From: Malania oleifera
Taxonomy: Eukaryota > Streptophyta > Magnoliopsida > Santalales > Ximeniaceae
Assembly (NCBI RefSeq): GCF_029873635.1
Contig: NC_080425.1
Span: 43,604,402-43,668,401 of the forward strand
Direction of reading: 5' to 3'
DNA length: 64,000 nucleotides
In this document: positions 1 through 12,000 of the stretch, piece by piece
Numbering within the stretch: position 1 is the stretch's first letter
How the letters are laid out: every line of letters begins with the position of its first letter
The notes under the pieces: generated by a model
The model's database searches: none
Seen by the model: the letters and a program-made list of their open reading frames with translations, nothing else
Told to the model about the DNA's origin: nothing
Program-made: the position numbers and the translations under genes

Positions 1-1231
1 TTATACGACAAATGTGTGGCATGAATATTACTTTACGTGAGAAGTATTATGATATGACAATGTTATGAATGAAGTATGTTTTTCAGAGATTATGAAAGAA
101 TGCAGTACATTATGATTTTAAAGTACATGATAATAATCTATTATTCAAAATGATATGTATGAGATATTCGGCGCAAGGCCGTGATTGATAGCCGGCACGA
201 GGCTGTGTTTTATGTATGATTTCGACGCGATGTCGTATTTATGAAATGTTCGGCACGAGGCCATATTTATGAAATGTTTGGCACAAGACCGTATTTATGA
301 AATTATAAAAATGTTATCAATCTATTTATGTTAAATGTTATATTATCATGTACTATATGTTATTAGAACCCGGATGTTAGTTTAGTTCAGTTTTAGGAGC
401 ACGGTACCGTAGCTTATAGATAAGATATCTATGTTTAGATTGGTGCTAACCACCCCACGAGAGCGTGGGAGATGGATAGTCGATGTGGCTTTCAGTGCAG
501 AGTGTAGACGTCCACCTGGCAGTCCGGACCAGGGTGTGGCGGGCCCATCGTACTTATAGACATTTTTGACTCGGTAGTGGTCAACTAGCCATTGTCGGGT
601 CCCGCCTTTGGACTGCACAACCCGTCATGGGGGGTAATACATGACATCAACTAGCTATTCATCCTGGGTATGTTTTCAGTATTATTAGCAATACCAGACA
701 GTCATGATTAATATGATTTATTAGAAATATGAAAGTATACGTTTTTGCAATTAGTAAATGATGAATGTTTTCTGGTATGATGTTTGTACTGTATATCTAT
801 ATTATCATTAAGAATTCATGTTGTCACACAGTTGTATTTAGTTTATTTTCCCTTACAGAGAAATGTCTCATGCCCGAACATTAAATGATTTTCAGGGAAC
901 CCAGAAAGACCGGCGGATCGAGGCCGCTGTTGAGATAAAGTAGTACTACCCCGTTAGGAGGGTAAGTTTTGATCTAGGGGCGGGAAATACATGTTGTAGG
1001 TCCCTAGATATGAGTATATTTTTGTATTTTTGGAGATTGTATGTAAATATAGTGTTTTGGGATTATAGATAACTTTGGTATTTTGTATTTTTTGGTAATG
1101 AGGTTGATGGTTTACATTTACTGCTGCCTAAGTTTCACTGTGTATGACAAGTGTCCCCACTACCCACAGGTTCAGGTTGACTATTTTATTTATTCTGTTT
1201 TATTATATGAATATCTAAGATGGTCGTTAAA
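1..1231 (+). mobile_element. Gypsy-type LTR, 3' part (window-truncated)
   Basis: This stretch is the R/U5-side part of a long terminal repeat. It aligns block by block with the right part of the complete solo LTR at 52084-54158: shared blocks include the repeated cggcgcaaggccg-type units near 170-290, the gagcacggtaccgtagc block near 396, and the tactgctgcctaagtttcactg block near 1119. The expected terminus ggtcattaca is present at about 1222-1231 as a mutated ggtcgttaaa. No primer-binding site follows, so it is a solo or 3' LTR. Its U3 lies outside the window. Confidence 0.8.
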
Positions 1232-2405
1232 TGTGCAAAAATTATTTCAAAGTGTTAAAATCATTTTTGGAATGAAAAAAACCCAAAACAAGATTTTCCG
1301 AATGCCCTTCTTTTTTCTTCCGCCGCATTGATATGCAATTTTCTCAATCAATAACTTCTCATCTTCAAATATGTTTAACACAAAAGTTGTGGGATTTTTT
1401 TCTTATCTTTGTTTTAGTACCAAGATCGCCATATGTGGAGTTCTATAACAAAATTTATGCCTCAAATACTAAAGGGTGTTCGCAAGTGAAATTGCCCAGA
1501 AATTCGGGCGACTGACTTCTCAATTCGATCAATTGAAAATCATGGCAGATTGCTGCAACGGCCATAAAATGATTAGTTTTCAAAAGATAAATTATTTTTA
1601 AAAGGCCAATGGCCATAAAACAGTTAGTAGACCATCGTGTCTATAAATATAAGGTTTCTAACTTATTTTAGTAAGGAGAAAAAGAAAGATATACATCCAT
1701 CATACAAATCTAAGTTTTTGAACTTTTGTTGAAAATCTTTCTCGAGCAATTGGTAAATTTTTTTTGTTTATGTTTCAAATGCTCACCATCTAGTTACTCC
1801 TTGAACTTTATTTCATAATCATATTGAGAGTGTATTAGTTTGCTATTTTCATTGTACTTATTCGCTCATTTGAGGAGCATTCTTTGTACACTTATTTTCG
1901 TTGATTCCACTTGTGGTTAAAATTGTTAAGGATTTACTTAAATTTTGTAAATACCCAATTTAACCCCATATTGGGACTATACCATTTCTAACAAACCACA
2001 CCTCATCTCCCTTCTTTATATACTACATTATCAATGTTCGGATTGTACTTGGTGGCAAAACATTCGAATTGTACAATCCAAACCTAATGTTGACCTGCAA
2101 CTTCACGGATTATCAGATTGCGTCCTCTATCCTTCGCTCCTCTTCGTTCCCTTCGTTCTTGGCTTGACCTCCTCTGGGAATTGCAAAGAGAGAGGAATGA
2201 GGAAGAAAATAAATATTAGAACAAAAAATACTATATTAAGTAAAATATTTTTTTACTGCCACGCATTAGCGAATGAGCTCTCTCAGAACATTAAAAAACA
2301 TTGAACTATCAAACGTTTTTTGAAACGCATCAATTATGGAAATAAAGTTGCTTGCAGAATTTTCTTAAATATTTTTAATTAAAAAAAGTGGTCACAAGCT
2401 TGCTG
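1232..2405. other. gene-free AT-rich spacer
   Basis: No convincing coding region, RNA gene or repeat was recognised here. Short open frames at 1083-1331 and 1333-1515 have low-complexity composition and no recognisable motif. Confidence 0.5.
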
Positions 2406-2576
2406 GGTGGAGTTTTTTCCTGATTTATCTTTTTTTAAAATATATTAAATAGTACCTTTTTGGGAAAGATAATTCCCGAAATGACTCTGACGTAATCTCG
2501 CTGGATCAAGTAGCGAGATTTGGGCAGGTTTTAGGCAAATCTCGCTAGACCATCCAGCGAGATTTGCATGTCACTT
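2406..2576 (+). repeat. left terminal inverted repeat with two hairpins
   Basis: Two stem-loops are visible. The first has 9-bp arms aatctcgct (2494-2502) and agcgagatt (2512-2520). The second has perfect 12-bp arms gcaaatctcgct (2535-2546) and agcgagatttgc (2556-2567). The whole block is matched in reverse complement at 4476-4684. The outer limit at 2406 is approximate. Confidence 0.75.
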
Positions 2577-2728
2577 GGCTCTGTTTGTGATTCCCGCGAA
2601 CAGTTACGTAAACCAGCAAAATGGACAGTGTCCCTTCCCACGCGTCGGGCGAGTGGCTGATGTTCTTGAAGGTCCACCGTCTTCTCGCCTTGAAAGCAAC
2701 ACGACTGCTGACGTTGATGTTCTATTAT

Positions 2729-2732
<4 letters not shown>

Positions 2733-2784
<52 letters not shown>
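2733..2784. repeat. (CT)n microsatellite in the captured leader
   Basis: About 26 CT units lie upstream of the captured TOPLESS start codon, where a 5' UTR would be. Open frames across it translate to Ser-Leu or Arg-Glu repeats and are not genes. Confidence 0.95.
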
Positions 2785-2787
<3 letters not shown>

Positions 2788-2905
2788 CGTGATTCTTCTC
2801 TCGAATTGATAAACCCTAGCTCGTAAATCTTTAATCTCAGCATCGCAAAGGGTGTGGAGTCACTTGATTGGGTGAATTTTGTTTTGGCTTTGAAATTAGT
2901 TGGAA

Positions 2906-3758
2906 ATGTCATCTTTGAGCAGAGAATTGGTGTTTTCTGATTCTGCAATTTCTAGAAGAGGAGAAATTCAAGGAGTCCGTGCACAAGTAAGCTTTGTTTA
3001 TCATATTATTGTTGTTTTTTCACTTTTTTTGTTGTTAGATTGTATGATTTTGATGTAATTTGATGACTTTGTGCGGCGATGGTGTTGAGCTTAGATTGAA
3101 GCAAGAGTCGGGCTTCTTCTTCAACGTGAAGTATTTTGAGGAGAAAGCCATGGTTGGGGAGTGGGACGAAGTTGAGAAGTACCTCTCAGGTTTCACCAAA
3201 GTCGATGATAATCGTTACTCCATGAAGATTTCCTTCAAGATCAGGAAACAAAAATACCTTGAAGCTTTGGACAACTCTCTCTCTCTTTCTCTCTCTCTCT
3301 CTCTTGTTTATATGGATTTTTCTAAAAAAAAATTTTGTCACCCAGGAAGGATAGAGCAAAGGCTGTTGAGATACTGGTGAAGGATTTGAAAGTGTTTTCA
3401 ACATTTAATGAAGAACTTTACAAAGAAATAACACTACTTCTAACTATGGAGAATTTCAGGTAATTTTAAAAATTGTGGTGAACCTATCGTATATGCCAGT
3501 TGAAATTCTCGTAAAAAGAGATTATCTGTGGCTATATACTTTTTTTTTTCCCTTTTGAAAAAGGAAAAAATAAATTTCATAAAAATGGAATTATACATGG
3601 ATGTATGACTATGTTTCCTTGACTTAGGGAGAATGAGCAGTTATCCAAATATGGGGACACTAAATCAGCTCGAAGCATAATGCTTGTCGAGCTTAAGAAA
3701 ATGATTGAAGCAAATTCTTTGTTCTGAGATAAGCTTGCTTTTCCCACTTTGAATACAC
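2906..3758 (+). pseudogene. TPL: TOPLESS/TPR co-repressor N-terminal fragment (captured, broken)
   Basis: TOPLESS proteins are Groucho-type transcriptional co-repressors that bind EAR motifs through an N-terminal LisH-CTLH-CRA domain. Four exons encoding that domain are recognisable: 2906-2986 (starting MSSLSRELV), 3095 to about 3273 (with ESGFFFN, WDEVEKYLSGFTKVDDNRYS and KQKYLEALD), 3346-3459 (KDRAKAVEILVKDLKVFSTF), and 3628-3758 (NEQLSKYGDTKSARSIMLVE). GT-AG borders survive for the exon 1-2 intron and beside exons 3 and 4. It is not functional: an extra T after codon 10 shifts exon 1, a CT microsatellite replaces the exon 2 donor (about 3274-3304), a TGA interrupts exon 4 near 3725, and nothing of the WD40 part follows. 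Retained introns indicate DNA-level capture, not retroposition. Confidence 0.9.
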
Positions 3759-4009
3759 GTATGTGAACTTTGATCAATCGAGTTTGATATGTTATATTTT
3801 TTCTTTTTGTTCTTTGTCATTACAGCAAAAAATATTTAGTTAGTAACTCATTACTATTAGTAGTTATTCTTAAATAATTAAATTTTTTTACATGTTTCGC
3901 TATGAATAAAGCTGGCTTTGATGGAATCTCCCATTTGGCCTCCCACCTTGGATGTATTTAGATTTAATGGTAGGACAATGATTAATCTATCTTGAAATAG
4001 GACTAAAAA

Positions 4010-4540
4010 TTGATTGGCCATTTCCATTGGAGATGGGATGATTATGATGCACAAGGCTTAACAGAAGCCAGGTACGCAATGAGTCCTCTGCATCTTCAAC
4101 ACTTTTTGTTTTTTTCTTTTTTTAGTTTCTACAACCCTCACTGTGGAATCTCTGTGAAAAATGATACCCCCAAGTGTCTAATTTGTTCATTAATGCTCGA
4201 CTCTCCAATGGTGGAAGAAATGTACTTGGAGGAAATAAAGGAGCATGAACACAACCAATCTGATGACCGGACCAGCAAAAGCAAACTCCAAGAGGACTTA
4301 ACATCCAACGCGTTAAAGAACAACTCCATTTATTTGCCAGCTCTGAAATTTTCTAAGTTCGGAACTTTTTCAAGAAATTACAGCAAGACACAAGAGATGC
4401 AAGAGAGAGGTAGATGGTATATGCAACGTGCCTGCAAGAGAGAGAGAGAGAGAGAGAGGCAGATGGTATATGACGTGCCATGTAAATCTCACAGGATGGT
4501 CCAGCGAGATTTGCCTCAAAAATATTATCTTAACATGTGA
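4010..4540 (+). other. unrecognised open frame inside the TIR element
   Basis: An open frame of 176 codons runs from the interior of the element into its right TIR. Its middle (about 4130-4400) has varied composition, with CLICSLMLDSP and VEEMYLEEIKEHEH stretches, and could be a second captured exon. Its end is a GA microsatellite (Arg-Glu repeat) plus TIR sequence. I recognise no family. It may be chance. Confidence 0.2.
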
Positions 4541-4684
4541 CAAATCTCACTACTTGATATAGTGAGATTTGTTTAACTCTAGTTGAACAAAGTAGCGAGA
4601 TTACGTCCGAATCATGTCGGAACTATTTGTATTATTTAATATATATATATATATATTTAAAAAAAAAAAAACTCTTGGTGGGCG
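4476..4684 (-). repeat. right terminal inverted repeat with two hairpins
   Basis: Read on the minus strand this repeats the left TIR, with one extra segment of about 40 bp. It contains a hairpin with perfect 12-bp arms caaatctcacta (4541-4552) and tagtgagatttg (4560-4571), and a second, decayed one near 4484-4513. The outer boundary lies in the A-run and the caccaagag-like sequence near 4684. Confidence 0.75.
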
Positions 4685-4699
4685 CCCATGTACGGCATC

Positions 4700-4997
4700 G
4701 ATGTTTAGAGCCCCATAAACTCACCATCTCACGGTCACATTTTCTCTCACCCCCTGGCATAAAGGAGGAGCGAATACAGCCGTCAGATTATACTTGCCCT
4801 GGAGGTTTTCCTCTCTTTGTACCTCACACTCCTCCCTCTTGCTCCCTCTCCCGTACCCGTCTTCTTCCTCCGGAAAGCCGCTTCTTCACCCAAGAACGGT
4901 TTTCCTGGACTGGGAAACCTAGGAAACGCCATCCAGACGATTCAGCGGCGTGGTTCAGCGGATCGCTGCGGTGTTTTGGGCGGTGGATCGGAGGTTC
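4700..4997 (+). other. ECT: probable 5' UTR exon of the ECT gene
   Basis: A CT-rich, GC-richer stretch ends in gaggttc followed by a consensus donor gtaagt at 4998. The next exon begins after a ggcag acceptor at 5968 and carries the start codon at 5994. The composition and splice sites fit a plant leader exon. The transcription start is not determined, so 4700 is approximate. Confidence 0.55.
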
Positions 4998-5968
4998 GTA
5001 AGTGTTCATGCTGTGTCTTGTACATTGTGTTGGAGTGTTGCTTTAATACCGTTTTCCGGCAAATAAGCGCCAAAGAAACGCTTTTATTTTATATTATTTT
5101 ATTTTTTCTCTATATAGTAGTATCTCTCTCTCTCTCTCCCCCTCCACCTCTCCCCTTGTTGGTGGAGTTTGGTACGTCGGCCCTGAATGCTTTGTTTGCT
5201 TCTTGGGAAAAAAATACGAGAAATAACTTGAAATTTTGCAATTTCATTTGATGTGACTGTTGTGAATTCCAAGTTCTCTCTTCACCCCACTCGCTTCCAG
5301 CTTCTTAACAAGCAAACAGTCCACTGGTGAAGTAATTTTCTGAAATCAAACTCTTTTTGTAGCAGCTTCATATTTTGTTAGTTGTTAATGAGAGAAAATC
5401 TGGCCTAGTTTATTCCCATAATATCTTAAATAAGTACGCCTTTTTTTTTTTTTTTTGAAATTTAGGAGGAAGATATATTTCTCGGAAAATAGTTCTGATT
5501 TTTAACATATTCTTTTTTACCATTTTCGTGTGGGGAAGTATTATTTTTTGGGAAATTATTATATTCATATCCACTAATTGCTTCCTGAGGAAAAAGGTAA
5601 ATGAATGTTTTGATTTCCATTTATGCCAGTAGAATGGAATCGTCCTGTGTGCCTGACTTGCGGCGTGCTATTTTGTGTTTGATGTACCTAATCCTTTTTC
5701 AAAAAAGAAAAAAGAAGGGGTCAGTTGATCTCTATATTTTTCATTTTTAATTAAAAAACAATTTTGGGTTGGAAATATTTTGTTTTTCCCTTTTTAGAAA
5801 TTCAATTCGGCACAGGATTGCGGCTTTTGCTAGGGTAAAGCGATGTATCTTCGGACTCATATTTATTTATTTACTTATTTATTTTAAAAAGTTCTTGTAA
5901 TCTTTCATCTAACCGTCCTTCTCTTCACCTTCCTTGCCTTCTGTTGCTGCTGCTGAATATGCTGGCAG
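4998..5968 (+). other. ECT: 5' UTR intron of the ECT gene (inferred)
   Basis: T-rich sequence bounded by gtaagt (4998) and an AG acceptor (5967-5968) after a pyrimidine-rich run. No other gene was seen in it. Leader introns are common in plant genes, but this one is supported only by its splice-site consensus. Confidence 0.5.
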
Positions 5969-5993
5969 GGGCATTTGTGTTTGACGATTGACA

Positions 5994-6021
5994 ATGGCTG
6001 GTGAGCAGAAAATTGAGAATT
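5994..6021 (+). CDS. ECT: ECT coding exon 1 (residues 1-9)
   Basis: Encodes MAGEQKIEN plus the first base of a Ser codon. The donor tgtatccttt is not a good U2 site but fits the U12 consensus. The exon also contains 5' UTR from about 5969. Confidence 0.85.
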
Positions 6022-9000
6022 GTATCCTTTGTTCTACAATCTATTGATTACTCTTATCTTTCTTGAGTGAATCTGTTTTTATCTTTTAAACTAGCGCTTA
6101 CCCTTTTCTCAGAGATTGGTCTTTGCACACTTTTTTGTTTTCTATTCTCAAGGCTGTATTTATTTATGAATCCACTACACAAAAACTCATGTATGTGTGC
6201 ATGCTTGTAAAACGTGTATTTTACATGAATGAGTATATTGATATGTTTCTCATTGTAAGATGGAAAATGCATGTATGTTTCATTTAAACTGTTTTTAATA
6301 TTTTGTATCTGCAGCAATTTGGTAGATGCCTCACATATTTGATTGTCTAAATTGAACCATGATGATGTGCTTGAGATGAACTGTATATGTGCGGTCATTT
6401 GTTTTCTAAAATTTTGCTTACATAATTCTGCAAGTATTTGGAAATTACATTCCTAGTATTCACATTTTTTGGTATAATTTTTGTTGTTATTTATGGGCTA
6501 GTTTGTTATAATACATGGTCTCTTTAACAAATGTAATTCAGCCAAGCTTATTCATGATGGAATGAAGTTAGATTCCTCTTCTAAAATGGCTGAGCGAGAT
6601 ATGGTAATGTGGTTTGTTGTAAAGAAAATCCTCATTTCTTAGATTTAGGCCTCTATCAAAATTTAATTTGTTTCTATGTCCAATTGCTAAAGCCATGGTC
6701 CTGAAGCTTAACATCATTGGTGCGAAAATTGAATTGTCTGAGACAGTGTTTTAATGTTCTTTTTCAGATTTCTGGAAAGGATGGGGTGCCCTCTGATTCT
6801 ACACCATCTGTACTGTCTTTAAGAGATGCTACTCCTAATGCCAAAGGCGAGACTGATCAAAAGTCGGCTGCAGAGCAAGGTGTTAACCATTCACCTACTA
6901 GCCATTGCAATTATTACTACCCAGGTTAGATGTTGGAAGGTTCTTTGTCCTTTAAGATGATTCTTTTAATACATCAAAGTCTCACTTATTGTGAATTTTT
7001 AAACTTGATTGCAAATATAATCTTGGTCAGATGCATATGAGGTTGGGTGAAAGCACAGCAAATCACAAAGAAATAAAAGTATTTTTTTAGTTTCCTTGGT
7101 CATCTGGTTTGGACTGTCACAATATATTACAATTTAAACAAATACCACCCCCTTACCATGTGGGGGCTGCTACCTGCCTATGCAGCCTCTGCAGTGGGTG
7201 CGAAAGCAGTGACAGGGAGGCTTCTTTGCCATTTTCAGCCAATTTTATTTGATGAGTTGTCATTTTCAATTAAAGAGGCAGACAGACAGAAAGTTATTGA
7301 TTGTATGCATGCACACATTCTTGAATGAATTGTCTATGTCTATGGAGATTTAAAAGGAAAAATGAAAGACCGATGATATATAGATACCAGGGTACTAGTT
7401 GGTCAAGTTAAAAATGAGCCTCATAAGCAAATGGAATGATTTTGCTCCTGATGATGTTGGACAGGAAATGGAGGATAGAAGAAAGAGAAAGAGTAGAGAG
7501 AAATAGAAGATGACATAGAGAAAATGGGGATAGAAGATAATTTAAAATAAAATAAAAATAGAGAAGATAGGCTGAGAGAGAGAAGCCTTATACTTACAAT
7601 TCAATTTTTTTTTTTTTTTGATTGCAAATACTTAATATTTGGTTAATCATCCAAAATTCTATTAATTACATCCATAAGCCTATATAGGAAAATAAGAAAC
7701 CTTAACTATAAAATAATATAAAAATATAAATAATCCCAAAGTAAAAAAAATTATTAAAATAATCATGAAGAACTTAAATACCCAAAAATAATTAAAATAT
7801 ATTATAATCATCCGAAGATCTCTCTTCCTTACATCCATTAGCCTATATTTTTGGAAAATAAAGTACTTAAATATTAAAATAAAACTCCAAAATAACAGAA
7901 AAATTCTAAACAAGCCTAAAGTTCTATTAGATATCATTTCTGTTTTTTGTTTTTTTGTTTTCGTTTCTATATAGTGAAGAAACAAATTATGAAAACGTGT
8001 TTGTTTATGTTGCTTATTTTCTATTTCTGTTGTCGATTTTCAACTGTTTTCATATAAATTGAAAACCAAATTTTATACTTTTCAGTTGTTTTTGCTGCCG
8101 GTTGCCAAAGTACTCGAATAGTCATGGCTCGTAATTAAATTTTGTTGATTAAATCATTCATTTTATGAATAATTTTTTAATCAAAATTAAATAAAATATG
8201 AATATTAAAATATAATTAAATAAAAATATTTTTAAAATTTTTAAAAAATAAAAATAATAAAAGCCGTTTAATTTTGTTTTTTTATACTATTTTTTCATTT
8301 GTCATGTACAATTAGATTTTTTTTTAAGATAAATTCTGAAATATAATAATTATGTAAAAATAACTGTAATAATTTTTATTTTTATCATAATATGTTTAAT
8401 TTGTATTATTTGGTACTTTTATCATTTAGTCATATTTTTTCAATACTTATATGATTGAAGGAAAAAAATGAGCATTTCTTCAATCAAAATTTTAATTTAT
8501 TCTAGTTTTAGAAATATTAACCAAATAGGTAGCTAGTTTTCAGTTTTTAGGTTTTGTTTTTGGTTTTTAGTTTTCATTGATAGTATAATCAAAATGATCT
8601 CTAAACTTCCTAAAATTTCAAATTTCCGGAAGACAAATTCAAAATTTCTAAATCTTTTTGTAGAATATCATCGTATAGAAGTATCCTCGTGCAGTAACTT
8701 CATCAAAGCTCTCAAGTTAGAGAAAATTCGATTGCAAGTTTCGAAATGGTGTTGTAGCAAATAACTCTTGACAATCTCAAACAATTTTAACCAAGCAGCA
8801 AAATGAAGAACTAGCGGGAACTGTATTGCACATGCAATAGCCATCAGGAAGTACCAAGTAGGTCCTCCAGCTAAAAGCTCATCACTCGAAAGCTGCAAAT
8901 CATCCGTATCATGGTTCACATGTGACAACACAATAATTTAAAATCTTGAATTGGATAAATTGATCTAGTGAATCATGTGCAAACATAGAAGGTTCCAACA

Positions 9001-12000
9001 TCCTTGGATAAAATAATAAGTCCTCCAAACAAGGAATTAATTTAATATTTGAAGCTAATGAAAAATCAATTAACAATGTATTCTGTCCATGTTCAAGAAT
9101 GACATGAAAAAGTTCCATTAAGTTTGCTTTAAGAACATATAGTGGGAAAAGAAGTGAATGATTGGATGCATTAACTATGGCCCAGAGGTAACATACTAAC
9201 ATCAACTATGTCTTAGGTCACTAAAGACAAGTCTAGTTGTCTTATCCTGGAAGATCTATTGTTTACTTCATGAAAAAAAGATTCATGACTTGTGGCCATT
9301 AATTTGGAAATTGTGCGACAAAAAATATGCAAATCATTATCCTAGTTACATGAGAGCTTTTTGGTTATAATAATGTTTAAAAAGGCTCAATTAAGGCTCA
9401 CCTCAAGGCAAGCATGCCTAAAATGCCTTGAGGACCAATCTAAAATGTCAAATCCCAAAAAAGCTAACACATTTGTATGAAAGGCGTGCCTTTTGCGTAT
9501 TCCTAGTTGAGGCTTATGCATTTTGGGGGTGTGATTCTCAAGTTAGATTTGTCAAGAAAATTTTAATTTGATGTTTATATAAAAGGAATGACATAATATG
9601 AGCTGATTTTTATAACTCTTGAACCTCAGCCTTTCCAAAATAATTGAGTGTTGTGCCTTAGATCTTGAAAACAATTTGAACTTTGTAAGGTTATAGCCAT
9701 CTCTTTTCATGATTTACATAATGAATTCAAGTTACCAATTTTTGAATGGCCAACAAGTAATTTTCAAATTAAGCTTATAATTTTAGTACTATATTTTTGA
9801 TTTTATTAAATTTTTATTTAATTTAAAATATATGTTATTTATTTACATATTTTACTGCCCATTAGAGGATGGTCGACCGGCCTCGCTTAAATTATGCTTT
9901 ATATTTTTTACAATATAATTGTGATTTTCTTAATTTTTTAAATATGTTATTTTTTTTTTACATATTTTTATTTGAAATCAAAATTCTCAAAAGGCTTATG
10001 CCCTAATGCCATAATGCTTATGCCTAACCTCTTAAGGGTTAAAACATCTCACAGTACTCCTTTGCCATTTAAAACGTTGGGTAATATTAAGTGTTCAATT
10101 GTGAAGTGTGAGTCAAGTTTTGAATTAATGAACAGGTTCACGCTCATGCTGAATGAACCGCTGAACACTAAACTATTCAAAGTTTGGTGTTGATTGTCTG
10201 AGTACAAAAATTATCCAAAAATTATTTGCACTAGCAAATCCCTCAGATAAAATAATTCTAAATTTTAGATTTTTTTAAAAAATAAAATACGGCTCAAATA
10301 CAGAATAATAAACAAAGTACCAATCTTGCATAAAAAGCGTAAAATAATAATCATTGCAAATTAATGGGAGATTGTTGCTGATCAGCAATGCCAAAAGAAT
10401 TATGAGTGTGAGAAAAAAAAAAGAAATTTAAGCGAGAAGAGAGTTCATTGCAGATCCAAAAAAGAAAAAGCCAAATAGAAGACTACTTTGAGCATATCAT
10501 TGCATAGAGATATTTTCAGACTGAGAATATAAAAAAGGAGAGCAAAAGAGATAGTCACAAATTGACCAAATTAAGAGGTAGTGCAATAAGTGATTGTTGT
10601 AGATTGAAATTCAAGATTGGATTTGTAGAGCTTTGACTGACCTGTGGGTGCTTGTGGTTCTTCAAGTGTTTGTGAGAAGAAGATTGAGGAGATAATTATG
10701 TTGCTTAGGCTGACTTCGGATCATTGGTCTACTTTTTTCGGATGCTAATCTCATGAAATGGGGGCATTACCTTGTTCAGATTTGAAAATACGTGGCTGAA
10801 GCGTCCTTGGCTCTGGAATCCATTAAGACTTGGTGGAGAGAGGGTAATGTCAAGGTGTCATGGGCTGAGCACTTATGCTGTGCAAAGGGTTGTGCTGCAC
10901 TAGTTGTAGGCACACAAACTTAACTAGTTAGCCGAAAGTAAACCATGGTTTCCCCGCATGAACAAACCTACAACCATCAATTCAAATAAAGTGGAAGCAG
11001 TAAACAGTCAAAAGAAAACATGAGTCAAGCGATAAATACTGGGAAGGAGATTACGGACTTCTATAGCCCATTTGGTTTTCCGAAATGAAATTGAAGAAGG
11101 AAAGAAATTGAGGAAGGAATGGAATTGCTTTTGCAAAGCAATTACTGGTTTTGGTTATTAACATGGAATGATTGTAATAATGCCAGTTTTGATTTTTTCC
11201 AACATTTGGTATTCTTCAATGGTTTCTATAATTGAATGAAAAATAAGCTGTTTTCTATCAAAACCCCTAATACATAATTATGTAATTTGTAAATATTATT
11301 TTTTTATTTCATAGTACTGAATTTTATTATTGTTAATATTATTATTATTATTTTATAATAAAAATTATCTTAAAATAATAATAGCTATTATTTTTACCTT
11401 TATTATTATTATTGTTGTTGTTGTCCTTGTTATCATTGTAATTATTATTAGCTATTATTATTTTATTATTTTTATAGTAATTATTGTCCTTAAAATAATA
11501 ATTATTGTTTTTGCATGTCTTTGTTATAGTAATAAATGTTATTGTAGTTATTATTAGTTTTTATTGTTTTTAGAACAGTATTAACAACAATTAGTGTTAT
11601 TATTTGTTATTGTTTGTGTTTGATTATAGTATGATTACTATTAGTGAAATTATTATTTTTTAAATTATTATGTAATAATAATAATTATTTTTTCCTTTCT
11701 ATTATTATTGATCTTGTTGTTATTATTATTATATTAATAAATATTGTTGTTATTGTAATTATTAGTAGCTGTTATTGTTTTTACAATACTAATAATAACA
11801 ATTAGTATTATTTTTTGTTGTTTTTGTTGATTAGTATTATTTATTATTTTTCTATTAATTAATAATGAAAAAGGAAAAGTAATAATGTTGTTATTATTAT
11901 TTATAATGACAAATATTTTTGTCATTGTAATTATTATTAGTTATTGCTTTTAATTTTTATTATTTTTATAATAACTATTATCCATAAAACAATAATTATT

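Larger units (their letters stand above)
2406..4684. mobile_element. TIR element carrying a captured TOPLESS fragment (Pack-MULE-like)
   Basis: Long terminal inverted repeats of roughly 170-210 bp (2406-2576 and 4476-4684) enclose about 1.9 kb that includes a spliced-gene-like fragment of a TOPLESS/TPR gene. Both repeats hold the same ordered blocks: a T-run then an attaaata block, a gacgtaatctcgct block, and a ggcaaatctcgct...gagattt hairpin. Long TIRs plus captured host exons and introns are typical of Pack-MULEs, but no transposase is present and I could not fix a 9-bp target duplication, so the superfamily is inferred. The right TIR ends just before the probable ECT 5' UTR. Confidence 0.75.

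Noticed and set aside
2575..3404. Overlapping open frames rich in Ser-Leu or Arg-Glu on both strands
   Set aside because: They are translations of CT/GA microsatellites; the only real coding signal is the captured TOPLESS fragment in several frames.
9370..10070. Region with repeated aaggc / gccttttg words suggesting an element
   Set aside because: I could not find convincing inverted ends or a target duplication.
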